The notes beneath the pieces are model-generated. The model searched no databases. It was given only the letters and a program-made list of their open reading frames with translations, and was not told where the DNA came from. A program made the position numbers and the translations under genes. 64,000 nt of DNA from RBG-13-68-16 sp041494245 (GTDB lineage: Bacteria > Acidobacteriota > Thermoanaerobaculia > Thermoanaerobaculales > Thermoanaerobaculaceae), in contig JBGQAK010000012.1 of the NCBI GenBank assembly GCA_041494245.1, positions 1-64,000 on the forward strand, in the 5' to 3' direction. Positions 42,601 to 51,637 of this stretch are shown here, in pieces; positions within the stretch are counted from its first letter, which is position 1, and every line of letters begins with the position of its first letter.

Positions 42601-42760
42601 CAATGGGTACCAAATGGGTACCACGTCCACGGATTGGTACCAGGTCGCACCATCTCACCATTCTGTCTTAGCGAGCGCCCAACATCGAACGGATCTGATC
42701 TGTAGCAGGTGCCTCCATGGGACGGAAGAAGCAGCGCCTCGAGGCCACTCGCAACGGGCC
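42601..42760 (+). repeat. Composite GGTACC repeat with degraded gene tail
   Basis: GGTACC pieces (42606, 42618) precede GGTACCAGGTCGC with ACCATCTCACC (42636-42659). A spacer like that at 37219-37258 follows, then GCAGGTGCCTCCATGGGACG and AAGAAGCAGCGCCTCGAGG. The last part aligns with the rubrerythrin tail at 37276 but is more decayed. This and the terminator are all I see in 42594-42902. Confidence 0.7.
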
Positions 42761-42861
42761 GCTTGAGGTTGCCCGGGCAGTCGGCTACCTCATCGCCTGA
42801 CTCCGCCGTCACCACCCTGAGACAACCGGCAGGACATGGGACAACCGACAGGAAAGTCGAA

Positions 42862-42888
42862 GGGGTGCACGCCTGCTGCGTGCACCCC
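42862..42888 (-). terminator. Strong hairpin after the TonB receptor gene
   Basis: GGGGTGCACGC-CTGCT-GCGTGCACCCC is a perfect 11-bp stem with a five-base loop, 14 bp past the stop on the minus strand. No T-run is seen. Confidence 0.65.
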
Positions 42889-42902
42889 CCTCGAGTGGTA
42901 CG

Positions 42903-45395
42903 TCAGAAGTCGATCTTGACGCCGAGTTGGAACGTGCGCCCGACATCGAAGGCCGTAGGCTCGCCGTGGTTCGTGACCCCAGTCGTGACAGCCGTGACGT
43001 TCTCGTGGTTGAAGACGTTGAACGCCTCCGCGACCAGGCTCACGTCAGTGCCCCCAATGCGGAAGCGCTTCTGGGCGGACAAGTCGAGGGACTGGCTTGA
43101 CGACATGCGGTGTGAGTTCCTCGTGCCGACGTAAAAGCTCCCTCCGGTCGCATCGGTGCCGAAGATGGAGTACGGCAGGCCGGTCGCATAGCTGTAGCTC
43201 ATGGAGACGAGGAAACCCCACGGAAGCTGACCGAACCCCGATAGCTTGACGACGTGGGTTCTGTCATTGTCCTCGATGCTGTTTTGGGGAGGGATCAAAG
43301 TCGGACCGTAGAACACACCGAGAGCGCTCCCCATGCCTTCCGCCCTGGACCACGTGTAGCTTGCTTGCGCTTCCCAGCTGTTCGAGAACCGTTTGGTTGC
43401 GACGAGGCTCACCCCCTTGTAGCTCCCCTTGCCGTCCCCTCGGAAGTCGTAGTAGCTGACGGGTGGCGAGCTCGTCGAGTACGTCAGGAGCTGGTTGAAG
43501 AGTTGCTTCTCGGTGTAGCTGAGAGCGACCCTGAAGTCGCTCCCGAGGAGCCGCTCGCCGCCCACCGTCCATGTTTCCGCATACGGTGTCTTATTGGACC
43601 CGAGGATGCGATAGCCGAAACTCCCTCCAGGGACCTCGGTCCCGTCCGCCAGCGGACCTTCAGGATTGAAAACGTAAGAGAACTGGCCGCCGGGCTGCGA
43701 TCCCCACTCGAGATACCGGTCGTAGACCCGCTCGACGTACTTCCCCCAGTTGGCAAAGATCTTTGTCTTGGCGTCACCGGTAAGGTCGTACGAGAGACCG
43801 ACACGGGGTGCCAGGTCGGTGTTGCCGATGATCTTCTGGTACTCCACCCGCAGGCCGATGTCCGCCGTCAGGCGGGGGGACAGCTTCCACGTGTCTTGCG
43901 CGTAGGCGGCCCCTTCGAAGCCCCCCTTGTCGTACTCGACCGGATAGAAGTAGTAGTGAAGCGCAAAAGGGTTCCCCAGTGGACGAAAATCAAAGCGCGT
44001 GGGGTTGATGATCTGGCTGACCGTGGTCTTGAGGTACCCCAGATCGGCGCCCAACCTTACCTCGTGCTGGCCCAGGAACCATGAGAAAGTTTCCGTGAGG
44101 CGAGCGCGGTCCACGCTCGTGTCCTTGTTGCTGGTGTAGCGTCCGCTGGTCCGGGTATTGCCGTCGGGCTCGAATTCGTAAAGCGTGACGTGGGCGTTGG
44201 GGTCGGTGGGTTTAATGGTGCTATTCGTGCGCAGGTAGGAAAGCTGTGACTCTACGAAGAAGCTATCGGAGAAGATGTGGGTCTGCTGCGCGGTGAGGAG
44301 TGCCCTGTTGTCGGTCTGGTTGGCGTTGAACTCAGGCGCAACGTACTTATTGGCAATTGTGTTGCGCGTGTCGTAAACGTTGGCTGCCGCGAAGACCGTC
44401 CACTGGTCGTTCGTTGTCGGCGTGTAGTTGAGCTTGAAGCTCCCCAGATAGGAATCAGTCTTGCTCGTCCGGGCGGCGAACACGTTCCCGACGTCCGCTG
44501 TCCTGTACTCGAGGGTGGCGAAGTACTGAAGCACGTCCTTCGTGATCGGGCCGCCGATCGCCGCCTCGTAGAAGCGCCGCGTGTCGGGCGCCTTGTCGTG
44601 GAGCTGGTCGGGGTAGGTGACCGGAGGCTTCGCGACCAGGCTGTTGTCGCGGAAGTAGTAGCCGACGTGTCCGACGAAGGTGTTGGTGCCGTTCCGTGTG
44701 GTGACATTGACGACGCCCCCGGAGAACTCACCGTAGCGGGCCTGGAACCCGCCGGGCACCAGCTCGAACCGGTCGATCGCGTACTGGCTGAAGGTTAGTG
44801 CGACACCGCTCAAATAGGGCTCCACGTCGCTGGCCCCGTCGATCCGGTACCCAGTCGTTTCCGGGCGGGACCCCTGCACGCTCCCGCCAACGACCCCGGG
44901 AAGGAGGTTGACGAGATCCTGGAAGTTGCGGTCGCGCAATGGAATGTCCTGGATGAACTGCTGCTGCATGAGTTCTCTCGTCGAGGGCAGGGTCACGTCA
45001 ATTTGCGGTGGCGCTGCGGTGACCGTGACCTGGTCGGTCGCGCCGATCTTGAGAGTGAGCGTTGCTGTGTACGTCTCACCGAACCGCACGTTCACGCCCG
45101 AGAGAACCGCGGGGGTGAACCCACTCAGCGTCGCCCGCACCTCGTAGACTCCCGCAGGCACGGCCAGAAAGCGGTACTGACCGCCGTTGTTGGTGACCCC
45201 GGTCAGGGACATAGCCGAGCTCTTGACCGTGAGCGCGGCACCCGGCAAGGCGCCACCGTCCTGATCTTTCACCGTGACCGCTATGCTGCCGGTGAGGTCC
45301 CCCTGGGCAAGCGCCCTGCCAGCAGGAAACGCCAGCAGCAGCGCAACGAGCGCCGCAATACAGGGACCAAGGTTACGCATCCGAGTCCTATCCAT
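42903..45395 (-). CDS. TonB-dependent (Oar-like) outer-membrane receptor
   Basis: The 830-residue protein has a signal peptide (to ALAQ), then a carboxypeptidase-regulatory-like domain (GSIAVTVKDQDGGALPGAAL). A plug follows (LRDRNFQDLVNLLPGVV, GYRIDGASD), then a long beta barrel ending in a terminal aromatic (VKIDF). This is the CarboxypepD_reg/Oar class common in Acidobacteriota. It probably imports peptides or sugar ligands. The true ATG is 45395; an upstream in-frame ATG overlaps the amidohydrolase gene. The amidohydrolase lies 38 bp upstream and is likely cotranscribed. Confidence 0.9.
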   Translation of the reverse strand: MDRTRMRNLGPCIAALVALLLAFPAGRALAQGDLTGSIAVTVKDQDGGALPGAALTVKSSAMSLTGVTNNGGQYRFLAVPAGVYEVRATLSGFTPAVLSGVNVRFGETYTATLTLKIGATDQVTVTAAPPQIDVTLPSTRELMQQQFIQDIPLRDRNFQDLVNLLPGVVGGSVQGSRPETTGYRIDGASDVEPYLSGVALTFSQYAIDRFELVPGGFQARYGEFSGGVVNVTTRNGTNTFVGHVGYYFRDNSLVAKPPVTYPDQLHDKAPDTRRFYEAAIGGPITKDVLQYFATLEYRTADVGNVFAARTSKTDSYLGSFKLNYTPTTNDQWTVFAAANVYDTRNTIANKYVAPEFNANQTDNRALLTAQQTHIFSDSFFVESQLSYLRTNSTIKPTDPNAHVTLYEFEPDGNTRTSGRYTSNKDTSVDRARLTETFSWFLGQHEVRLGADLGYLKTTVSQIINPTRFDFRPLGNPFALHYYFYPVEYDKGGFEGAAYAQDTWKLSPRLTADIGLRVEYQKIIGNTDLAPRVGLSYDLTGDAKTKIFANWGKYVERVYDRYLEWGSQPGGQFSYVFNPEGPLADGTEVPGGSFGYRILGSNKTPYAETWTVGGERLLGSDFRVALSYTEKQLFNQLLTYSTSSPPVSYYDFRGDGKGSYKGVSLVATKRFSNSWEAQASYTWSRAEGMGSALGVFYGPTLIPPQNSIEDNDRTHVVKLSGFGQLPWGFLVSMSYSYATGLPYSIFGTDATGGSFYVGTRNSHRMSSSQSLDLSAQKRFRIGGTDVSLVAEAFNVFNHENVTAVTTGVTNHGEPTAFDVGRTFQLGVKIDF

Positions 45396-45433
45396 CGTAG
45401 TTGCCTCCCCTCCGTGTCCGCTGCGTCGTTCGA

Positions 45434-46966
45434 TCACTTCGGCCAAGCCGCATCCGGGTCGAAATCGAGGACCCGAACCGTCGGTAGCGACTCCCGGTCC
45501 ACGATCCGCCCGTCCTTGATAACCCGGTTGATCTTCCGTAGATTGCGGATGTCCTTCAGGGGATCGGCGTCGAGCACCAACAGGTCGGCTGCCTTCCCGA
45601 CCTCGACCGTGCCCAACCTATCCCCGAGCCCATACGCCGCGGCGCCGTTCCGGGTGGCGGCAATCAGGATCTCCATCGGGGAGACGCCGGCGTCTTGGAG
45701 CGCCTCCATTCTCTCGAAATGGGCCCTGCCCAGGCGGCCCCACGCCACCGGCCCGAGCTCGGAGGCCTCCGGCCCCTGGTCGGTCGCGAGCGTGAACCGG
45801 ACGCCGCCGTCGATCCATTTGCGGAGCGCGGCAACGCGATCCTCATAGCCGACCATGTCGCCCTTGTCGGTGCCCCCGCTCTGGCGACTCTTTATCACTT
45901 GGTTCAGGTAGGGATCGTCGGGGTGCTCGCTGGCCTTCCATTCCCTGGTGATGCGGTCCTTCTCCTTGTCCGGGACCGCCATCAGGCCGCAGTAGATCCC
46001 TTTGCGTGCGATGTCGGCGATCATCCCCTCGATTGCCGCCTTTTGAGCCGGGCTGCTGTTCTTCCACGAAATGCTCATGACGTTGGGGTGCTGGAGCAGG
46101 TCGGCGTCGGCCTCGACGGCCATGCGCAGGCTCTCGACGGTAAACGTGTGGGTCGAGAAAGGAATCCCCGTCTTCTTGGCCTCGTCACGCATCGCCCTGA
46201 GCACGGCAGGCGAGAACATCAGCGGCTCGACCGGACCGAGGCCGTGCCCGCTCACGGCGACCTTGACGAAATCGACCCCCTTCTCGATGTACTTGCGCAG
46301 CGCCTCGCCCGCTTCCTTCGGCGTCATCGCGAGGAGCGACGGGCCAACGTCGTCCTCCCAGAGGGCATCGATGCGCTTCCGGATCATCGGGTGAACCCAG
46401 CCTCCGTACCGTAGGTCGACGCCACGGATGTCCCATCCCTCCATGAAATAGGCGCTGAACGGACCGCCGACGCCGATGATGTTGCCAGCCACCAGCACCC
46501 TGCTGCCCTCGACCTCGCCCCGATTGATGCGATCGCGCGCCAAAAGCAAAGGCTTGAGAGGGCCCCAGGTGTCGGCCATCGTCGTCATGCCGTACTTGAG
46601 GCCGACCTGCGCCGACTGGATGGCGATGTCCACAAAACGGTCCTCGTACTTCACGAAGAACTCCGGGACCGTCATCAGGATGAGGTGAACATTGGTGTCG
46701 ATCAGACCGGGTGTGATCCACTTTCCCCGGACATCGACCCTCTCCGCAGAGGGTGGGACCTTCACGCTGCCTTGCGATCCGATGGCTGCGATGCGGCCAT
46801 CCTTAATCAGCACGACGGTGTCAATCATCGGCGATTGACCGGTGGCCGTGATGACGGTCCCGCCCACCAGGGCGAGGTCGGGCGCAGTCGCGGCCACACC
46901 ATGCGTGGACGTCGCAAGAAGCATGAGCGGGACCGCCCACGCAAAAAGAATCCGTGCTCGGAGCAT
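45434..46966 (-). CDS. Secreted amidohydrolase, paralogue of 31045
   Basis: The 510-residue protein has a signal peptide (to GVAAT). Its amidohydrolase fold shows KWITPGLIDTNVHL, GHGLGPVEP, STHTFTVE, LLQHPNV and TLATDQG. As in the paralogue, the first metal motif is NVH. It may hydrolyse peptides delivered by, or destined for, the TonB receptor encoded downstream. GGGGAGGAAGC precedes the ATG. Confidence 0.86.
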   Translation of the reverse strand: MLRARILFAWAVPLMLLATSTHGVAATAPDLALVGGTVITATGQSPMIDTVVLIKDGRIAAIGSQGSVKVPPSAERVDVRGKWITPGLIDTNVHLILMTVPEFFVKYEDRFVDIAIQSAQVGLKYGMTTMADTWGPLKPLLLARDRINRGEVEGSRVLVAGNIIGVGGPFSAYFMEGWDIRGVDLRYGGWVHPMIRKRIDALWEDDVGPSLLAMTPKEAGEALRKYIEKGVDFVKVAVSGHGLGPVEPLMFSPAVLRAMRDEAKKTGIPFSTHTFTVESLRMAVEADADLLQHPNVMSISWKNSSPAQKAAIEGMIADIARKGIYCGLMAVPDKEKDRITREWKASEHPDDPYLNQVIKSRQSGGTDKGDMVGYEDRVAALRKWIDGGVRFTLATDQGPEASELGPVAWGRLGRAHFERMEALQDAGVSPMEILIAATRNGAAAYGLGDRLGTVEVGKAADLLVLDADPLKDIRNLRKINRVIKDGRIVDRESLPTVRVLDFDPDAAWPK

Positions 46967-47098
46967 GCTTCCTCCCCGTCTGCGACGAAGGTAGAACAGC
47001 TTCACACGAGCTTACGGTGCGCCCAGTGATTGCCGAGAGGCAAGCGTCTTTCGGTGAGAGGCGTTAAGGTGCGACGAACCGGACTGGGCGTCGGCGGA

Positions 47099-47120
47099 CC
47101 GGGGGCCGATCGGTCCCCGG
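47099..47120 (-). terminator. Palindromic hairpin after the response regulator gene
   Basis: CCGGGG-GCCGATCGGT-CCCCGG is a nearly perfect palindrome 17 bp beyond the minus-strand stop. It may end the two-component operon. Confidence 0.45.
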
Positions 47121-47136
47121 GAAAACGGTGCGAACC

Positions 47137-47982
47137 TCAACGCCCATGGGAGCTTTGCGGTCCTCGCTGGACCGGCGCCGTCCGCAAGCCTCCCATAAAC
47201 GTATCGCGGTACGTGCGGCTGAGCTGGAGCACCGCGCCGGTGGTCATGAAGAGCTCGTATTCCCCGTGGCCCGTCGGGCGAAGTTCCCGGACCCGATCGA
47301 AGCGGACGATGGCGCCGCGGTGGATCCGCCCGAACTGGCGCGGGTCGAGTGTGCTCTCGAGATCGCTCATCCGGCCTCGCACGAGGAGCGACTTGTCTCC
47401 GCAGTGGAGCCTCACGTAATCGCCCGCGGCCTCGATCCAATCGACCGCTCCCACAGGTACGGGCACCTCGCGCCTCGCAGAGGTGACGATGAAGCGAGTC
47501 AAGAACGCACGGCCGCCGGCGCCTGTCGCCCCCAGCCCTTGTCCTCCGGCACCGGCTGGGGATTCGAGCTGCCCGACGAGCTCGCGAAGCCGTGCACCCA
47601 CTCGCACCGCCTGGACCTCCCGCAGGCGGCGCCGAGCCCGATCGAGCGCCACCCGGAAGCGTTCGTCGTCGATGGGCTTTAGCACGTAATCCACGACGCT
47701 GACCTCATACGCCTCCAGGGCGTGCTCCCCGTGCGCGGTCACGAGAATCACGGCAGGGACGCGTTCGGGTCCGACCTGGCGCAGCAGGCCCAAGCCGCTG
47801 ATGTGGGGCATCTGGATGTCGAGAAAGAGAAGGTCCGGGGCGTCGTGGGCGATTGCCGCGGCCGCTGCCTTCGCCGAGCCGTACTCGCCGACGATCGAGA
47901 TGTCGGGCTCGGATGTCAGGCGGAGCCTGATTCCCTCGCGCGCGAGCGGCTCATCATCGACAATGATCGTTCGAATCATCAT
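47137..47982 (-). CDS. LytTR-family response regulator
   Basis: The 281-residue protein has a receiver domain with the acidic pocket (DDEP at 9-12) and phospho-acceptor Asp55 (LFLDIQMP). A Gly/Ala linker follows, then a LytTR DNA-binding domain from ~165 (VDWIEAAGDYVRLHCGDKSL, RIHRGAIV). It is the partner of the kinase whose stop it overlaps (ATGA). The first residues could also start at the second Met. Targets are unknown. Confidence 0.92.
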   Translation of the reverse strand: MMIRTIIVDDEPLAREGIRLRLTSEPDISIVGEYGSAKAAAAAIAHDAPDLLFLDIQMPHISGLGLLRQVGPERVPAVILVTAHGEHALEAYEVSVVDYVLKPIDDERFRVALDRARRRLREVQAVRVGARLRELVGQLESPAGAGGQGLGATGAGGRAFLTRFIVTSARREVPVPVGAVDWIEAAGDYVRLHCGDKSLLVRGRMSDLESTLDPRQFGRIHRGAIVRFDRVRELRPTGHGEYELFMTTGAVLQLSRTYRDTFMGGLRTAPVQRGPQSSHGR

Positions 47983-49184
47983 GCGGGGCGGCCGGCTCCC
48001 ACGGTCGGTTCAGCGGCCACCGCGGGGTGTCCTTCCTCGGCCAGGTAGAGCGGGATCACGAGGACGACGCGGACCCGGCCGTTCGTCATGTCTTCGAGCC
48101 GCAGCTCGTACTCCGGAAACAGGTGGGCGAGCCGCTGGCGCGTGTTTGACAGGCCGACGCGCTGCTCTGCCCGCTGGCGCCAGTCCGAAGACAGGCCCGT
48201 GCCGTCGTTCTCCATTTCGACGCACAGCTTGCTGCCGATCCGACCTGCACGCAGAAAGATCTCTCCCCCCGCCTCGGAAGTCGCTATGCCGTGGTGGACC
48301 GCGTTCTCGGCGAGCGGCTGCAGGAGCAGCGTGGGTACGAGGGCCCCTTCCACGCCGGGCTCGACCTCCGTGCGAAGTGTGAGCGAATCGCCCCACCTCA
48401 CCTTCTCGACCGCAAAGTACGTCGAGAGAAGAACCAGCTCGTCGCGGAACGGCACCAGGTTAGCCTCGCCCGTGCGTAGCGTCGCGCGCAGGAAGTCCGC
48501 CAGTGCCGTGACCATGCGCTGCGCTTTCGCCGTGTCCGTACGCAGGATCAGGGTCGAGAGAGCGTTGAGCGCATTGAAAAGAAAGTGCGGCTGGACCTGC
48601 TGTGTCAGCATCTGCACGCGAGCATTGGCCGCCAGGGCGTCCAACCGCGTCCTGGCCAGCTCTTCGCTGCGGAGGCGACGCTCGTAGTCCACGATGTGCG
48701 CCGCACCGAGGATCAGCCAATAGCTGAGGATATGGAGGTGAAGGCTCGTGCTATGGAAGATCGCCCAGCTCCACTCCCTGAACGTCAGGGTGCGTTCGGC
48801 AATCGGCGTCAGGACGATGCTGAACCACCACGACGACACGAGGGCGACCACGGACGCGACGATCGCGCTCGCAACGACGTGAACAAGAATGTTGCGCGAG
48901 CCATGGGTTCCGCGGATCGGCAGCCGCCGAGCGAGAATCCAGATCGGCGCTGTCAAAGGGACCCACGTCCACCACACGGGCAGCGCATGCAGCATGGCTT
49001 GGCGGAAAAGGAAGTGAGCGTCGCTGCGAACCCCGATCTCGTAGATCTGGAGTGAGTAGAGAAGCCCGGGTAATGTCCAGAGAGCGAGGAGAAAGCCCAT
49101 TAAACCGTACCACGGCAAGCGACGTTCGGGTGGTGCCAACGCCGAGGCCGCATCGTCAGGAGTGCCAGGTGGACTCCCCTTCAT
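47979..49184 (-). CDS. LytS/YehU-type sensor histidine kinase
   Basis: The protein has about 401 residues. It has four membrane spans (FLLALWTLPGLLYSL; WWTWVPLTAPIWIL; ILVHVVASAIVASVVALVS; SLHLHILSYWLILGAA) and a coiled-coil linker. The His_kinase domain follows (QVQPHFLFNALNALSTLIL), then an ATPase domain (LLLQPLAENAVHHGI, VGLSNTRQRLAHLF). I use the ATG at 49184; the reading frame extends much further upstream without family features. Confidence 0.9.
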   Translation of the reverse strand: MKGSPPGTPDDAASALAPPERRLPWYGLMGFLLALWTLPGLLYSLQIYEIGVRSDAHFLFRQAMLHALPVWWTWVPLTAPIWILARRLPIRGTHGSRNILVHVVASAIVASVVALVSSWWFSIVLTPIAERTLTFREWSWAIFHSTSLHLHILSYWLILGAAHIVDYERRLRSEELARTRLDALAANARVQMLTQQVQPHFLFNALNALSTLILRTDTAKAQRMVTALADFLRATLRTGEANLVPFRDELVLLSTYFAVEKVRWGDSLTLRTEVEPGVEGALVPTLLLQPLAENAVHHGIATSEAGGEIFLRAGRIGSKLCVEMENDGTGLSSDWRQRAEQRVGLSNTRQRLAHLFPEYELRLEDMTNGRVRVVLVIPLYLAEEGHPAVAAEPTVGAGRPA

Positions 49185-49562
49185 GGGTCTGGTAGCCGGC
49201 AGGCTCGTTGGTCCAATCACGTCGAATTCCCCCGCAAGGATACACGCTGGGGCCGGGACCGCGAGACGGTGGGTGCAACGCGGCGCTTCCGGCGCTCCCT
49301 CCGGGGGCTGGCACCTCCTGTCGTGCACGGAGTGGCGCTGAGCAGTCGGGCTCTTGACCTCTCGGGACTCGTTGGGTACAGTCAACCCAAGGTATCCCGG
49401 GGGGGAGAAATCCGAGATTCTCTGTTTCGTCAAGGTTTGCGGGCTGCCTCCGCACTCGCAGTCGCGGGCCTCGGTGTGCCGCTGCTGCGTTGGAGCAGCC
49501 CGCCTTGGAAGCCTGCCCGAAAAATCGGGTACGGCCGATGGAAGACAGGAGGAGGATCGATC
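49185..49562. other. Intergenic, no feature recognised
   Basis: Divergent region between the kinase and a lipoprotein gene. Nothing coding or repeated stands out. Promoters for both sides should lie here. Confidence 0.4.
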
Positions 49563-50348
49563 ATGAGACAACGCCTACGCAATTCAGATACAGAACCGCT
49601 GGGCAGAGCGACGACACGGCCGACCAGTTTGAGAATCGCAGCGGTGCTCTTTTTCATGTTCGTTTCGGTGCTTGGACTGCAGAGCTGCACCTTTGCCAAG
49701 GTCGAAACGATCAAATACGATCACTTCAACTCGCAGCGCGGCCATCCGATGGAATTCACCGTCTCGGGCACGGGGAACTGCACGATGCTCAGCCTGGACT
49801 GGGGCGATGGCCAGCCCCCCTTGCAGGCGAACAATGTGGACTTCGATGCCAACCTTCTGGGGGTGAAGTTCTCGCACGCCTACAACGGCTGGGGCGGAAA
49901 AAAGACCGTGACGGCGCAGGGTGTCACGAACTGTGTCGGCACGGCACAGACGGCGATCAGCGTTGTGCCGCCATTTGCACTCGCCTTCGGCCAACCCGGT
50001 ACCGCTGCGTGCAGCGTCGTACCCAATGCGCCGCCAGTACCCGCGAACTCGCTTGTGCACATCACGACGAACCCCGACCCTCAGGTCAGGATTAACTTCG
50101 GTTGCTTCCTCGGGGGGTGCGTCTATGACGCGAACGGCGAGCCGAATTCGGTGGCACCTGCTGGTTATCCGTTCCCCGGACTGCGTAAGTACTCGTTGGT
50201 GATCAGGATCGGCACCCAGGTCGTGCAGGGCGGAACGGACGTGTTCTTCACCGCCACTCAAGGCGGGCCGATGGAGGTGTGCGTGAACGACGATGTTCTG
50301 CACGACAACAGCGGCGCCTGGGGCATTTTTATCGATGTCAACAAGTAG
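49563..50348 (+). CDS. Lipoprotein with PKD-like domain
   Basis: The 261-residue protein has a signal with lipobox VLGLQSC (Cys42). The mature part begins with a PKD-like beta sandwich (SLDWGDGQPP, KFSHAYNGWGGKKTV). A second domain holds four Cys (CSVV, FGCFLGGCVYD). It ends SGAWGIFIDVNK. Ligand unknown; probably displayed at the cell surface. Confidence 0.7.
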   Translation: MRQRLRNSDTEPLGRATTRPTSLRIAAVLFFMFVSVLGLQSCTFAKVETIKYDHFNSQRGHPMEFTVSGTGNCTMLSLDWGDGQPPLQANNVDFDANLLGVKFSHAYNGWGGKKTVTAQGVTNCVGTAQTAISVVPPFALAFGQPGTAACSVVPNAPPVPANSLVHITTNPDPQVRINFGCFLGGCVYDANGEPNSVAPAGYPFPGLRKYSLVIRIGTQVVQGGTDVFFTATQGGPMEVCVNDDVLHDNSGAWGIFIDVNK

Positions 50349-50500
50349 AGCTAGGGGCCTGATTCGCTTCGGGCGGTGAATCCAGGGGCACCGACTGCTG
50401 CAGGTCCGGCCGGTGCCGGGTGCGCTTCTTCTCGTGCTATCGTCACCATACGCGAGAGGTCGCTTTGGATCCCCCCGGCGATGCGGAAAGGGGAAAGAGC

Positions 50501-51580
50501 ATGCCCGCTTCCAAGGCCGGAAGCACGGTGAGCGTCACCATGGATGTGGCGCTCGAACCGTCGGTGGCCTTCGATGTGTTCGTGGACGAGCTTGGCGGGG
50601 CTCTCGCACGGGCCGGCCTCGCCTTCGAGCCGGGCGCAGAGGGTCACGTGAAGGAGCATGGGCGCAACGTGGGCCGCGTCGTGGCCTGGAAGGAGGGCAG
50701 TGGCTTCGCGCTTCAGTGGCGCCAGGCCGACTGGGCTCCCGAGGAGGTCACCGAGGTCGAGCTGAGGCTCGAGCCACTTGACGGCGGCGCGCGGCTCGTC
50801 GTCGAGCACCACGGATGGGGCGGCCTGGTCGGCGACGCTGGCGAGCTGGCGGGTTGGTTCGCCGGCGAGATCGCCGCGCCGCTCTTTTGCGCGACGGCGC
50901 CACGAGCGCTCGGGGAATGGATCACCGACCGGCGCGCCCGCCGGCCATCGGGCGCTCAGGCCCGAACCTTCTACCGCGACCCGCTCTACCACTATCCGAA
51001 CTTCCGCGTGATCCTGGCAGAGCTCGCCTTGACGCCCCGGGACGTCCTGATCGAGGTCGGCTGTGGCGGCGGCGCGCTCCTTGCCGAGGCGCTCAAGACG
51101 GGATGCCGCGCGGCCGCGGTGGACCACAGCCTGGAGATGGTGGGGCTCGCGCGGGAGGTAAACCGCGACGCCGTGAGCGAGGGTCGGCTCGAAGTTCGGC
51201 TGGCGAGCGCCGACCGGTTGCCGTTCCCCGATGCGACGTTTACGTGCGCAACCATGACGGGGGTCCTGGGCTTCGTGCCCGATCCGGTCGCGGCACTGCG
51301 GGAGATCCTGCGGGTGCTCGCTCCGGGTGGCCGGTTCGTCGCCCTCGGGTGCGACCCGGAGATGCGCGGGACACCGGCCGCCCCCGAACCGATGGCGTCG
51401 CGCTTGCGCTTCTATGAAAGCGACGAGCTCGAGCGGCTGGCGCAGGAGGCCGGCTTCGACGGCGTCAACGTCATCCAGCGCAACCTCGAGCCTTTCGCGC
51501 GGGAGGCAGGCGTCCCGGAGGAGCACCTTCCGCTTTTCGCCGGACCCGGCGCCCGGTTCCTGCTCGCCCGCAAGGGCTGA
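50501..51580 (+). CDS. SRPBCC domain fused to a SAM-dependent methyltransferase
   Basis: In this 359-residue protein, residues 1-150 look like an AHSA1/SRPBCC domain (VALEPSVAFDVFVDELG, VEHHGWGGLVGDAGELAGWF). Residues ~165-359 are a class I methyltransferase with motif I LIEVGCGGGALL and the strands PFPDATF and VLAPGGRFVALG. Fusion of a hydrophobic-ligand-binding domain to a methyltransferase suggests a small-molecule or lipid substrate. GGGGAAAG precedes the ATG. I do not know a named family. Confidence 0.7.
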   Translation: MPASKAGSTVSVTMDVALEPSVAFDVFVDELGGALARAGLAFEPGAEGHVKEHGRNVGRVVAWKEGSGFALQWRQADWAPEEVTEVELRLEPLDGGARLVVEHHGWGGLVGDAGELAGWFAGEIAAPLFCATAPRALGEWITDRRARRPSGAQARTFYRDPLYHYPNFRVILAELALTPRDVLIEVGCGGGALLAEALKTGCRAAAVDHSLEMVGLAREVNRDAVSEGRLEVRLASADRLPFPDATFTCATMTGVLGFVPDPVAALREILRVLAPGGRFVALGCDPEMRGTPAAPEPMASRLRFYESDELERLAQEAGFDGVNVIQRNLEPFAREAGVPEEHLPLFAGPGARFLLARKG

Positions 51581-51637
51581 CGAAGACCCTCACGGTCAAG
51601 GGCAGCCAGGCCCTGGAGTGCGGGGAGTGTTCAAGCC

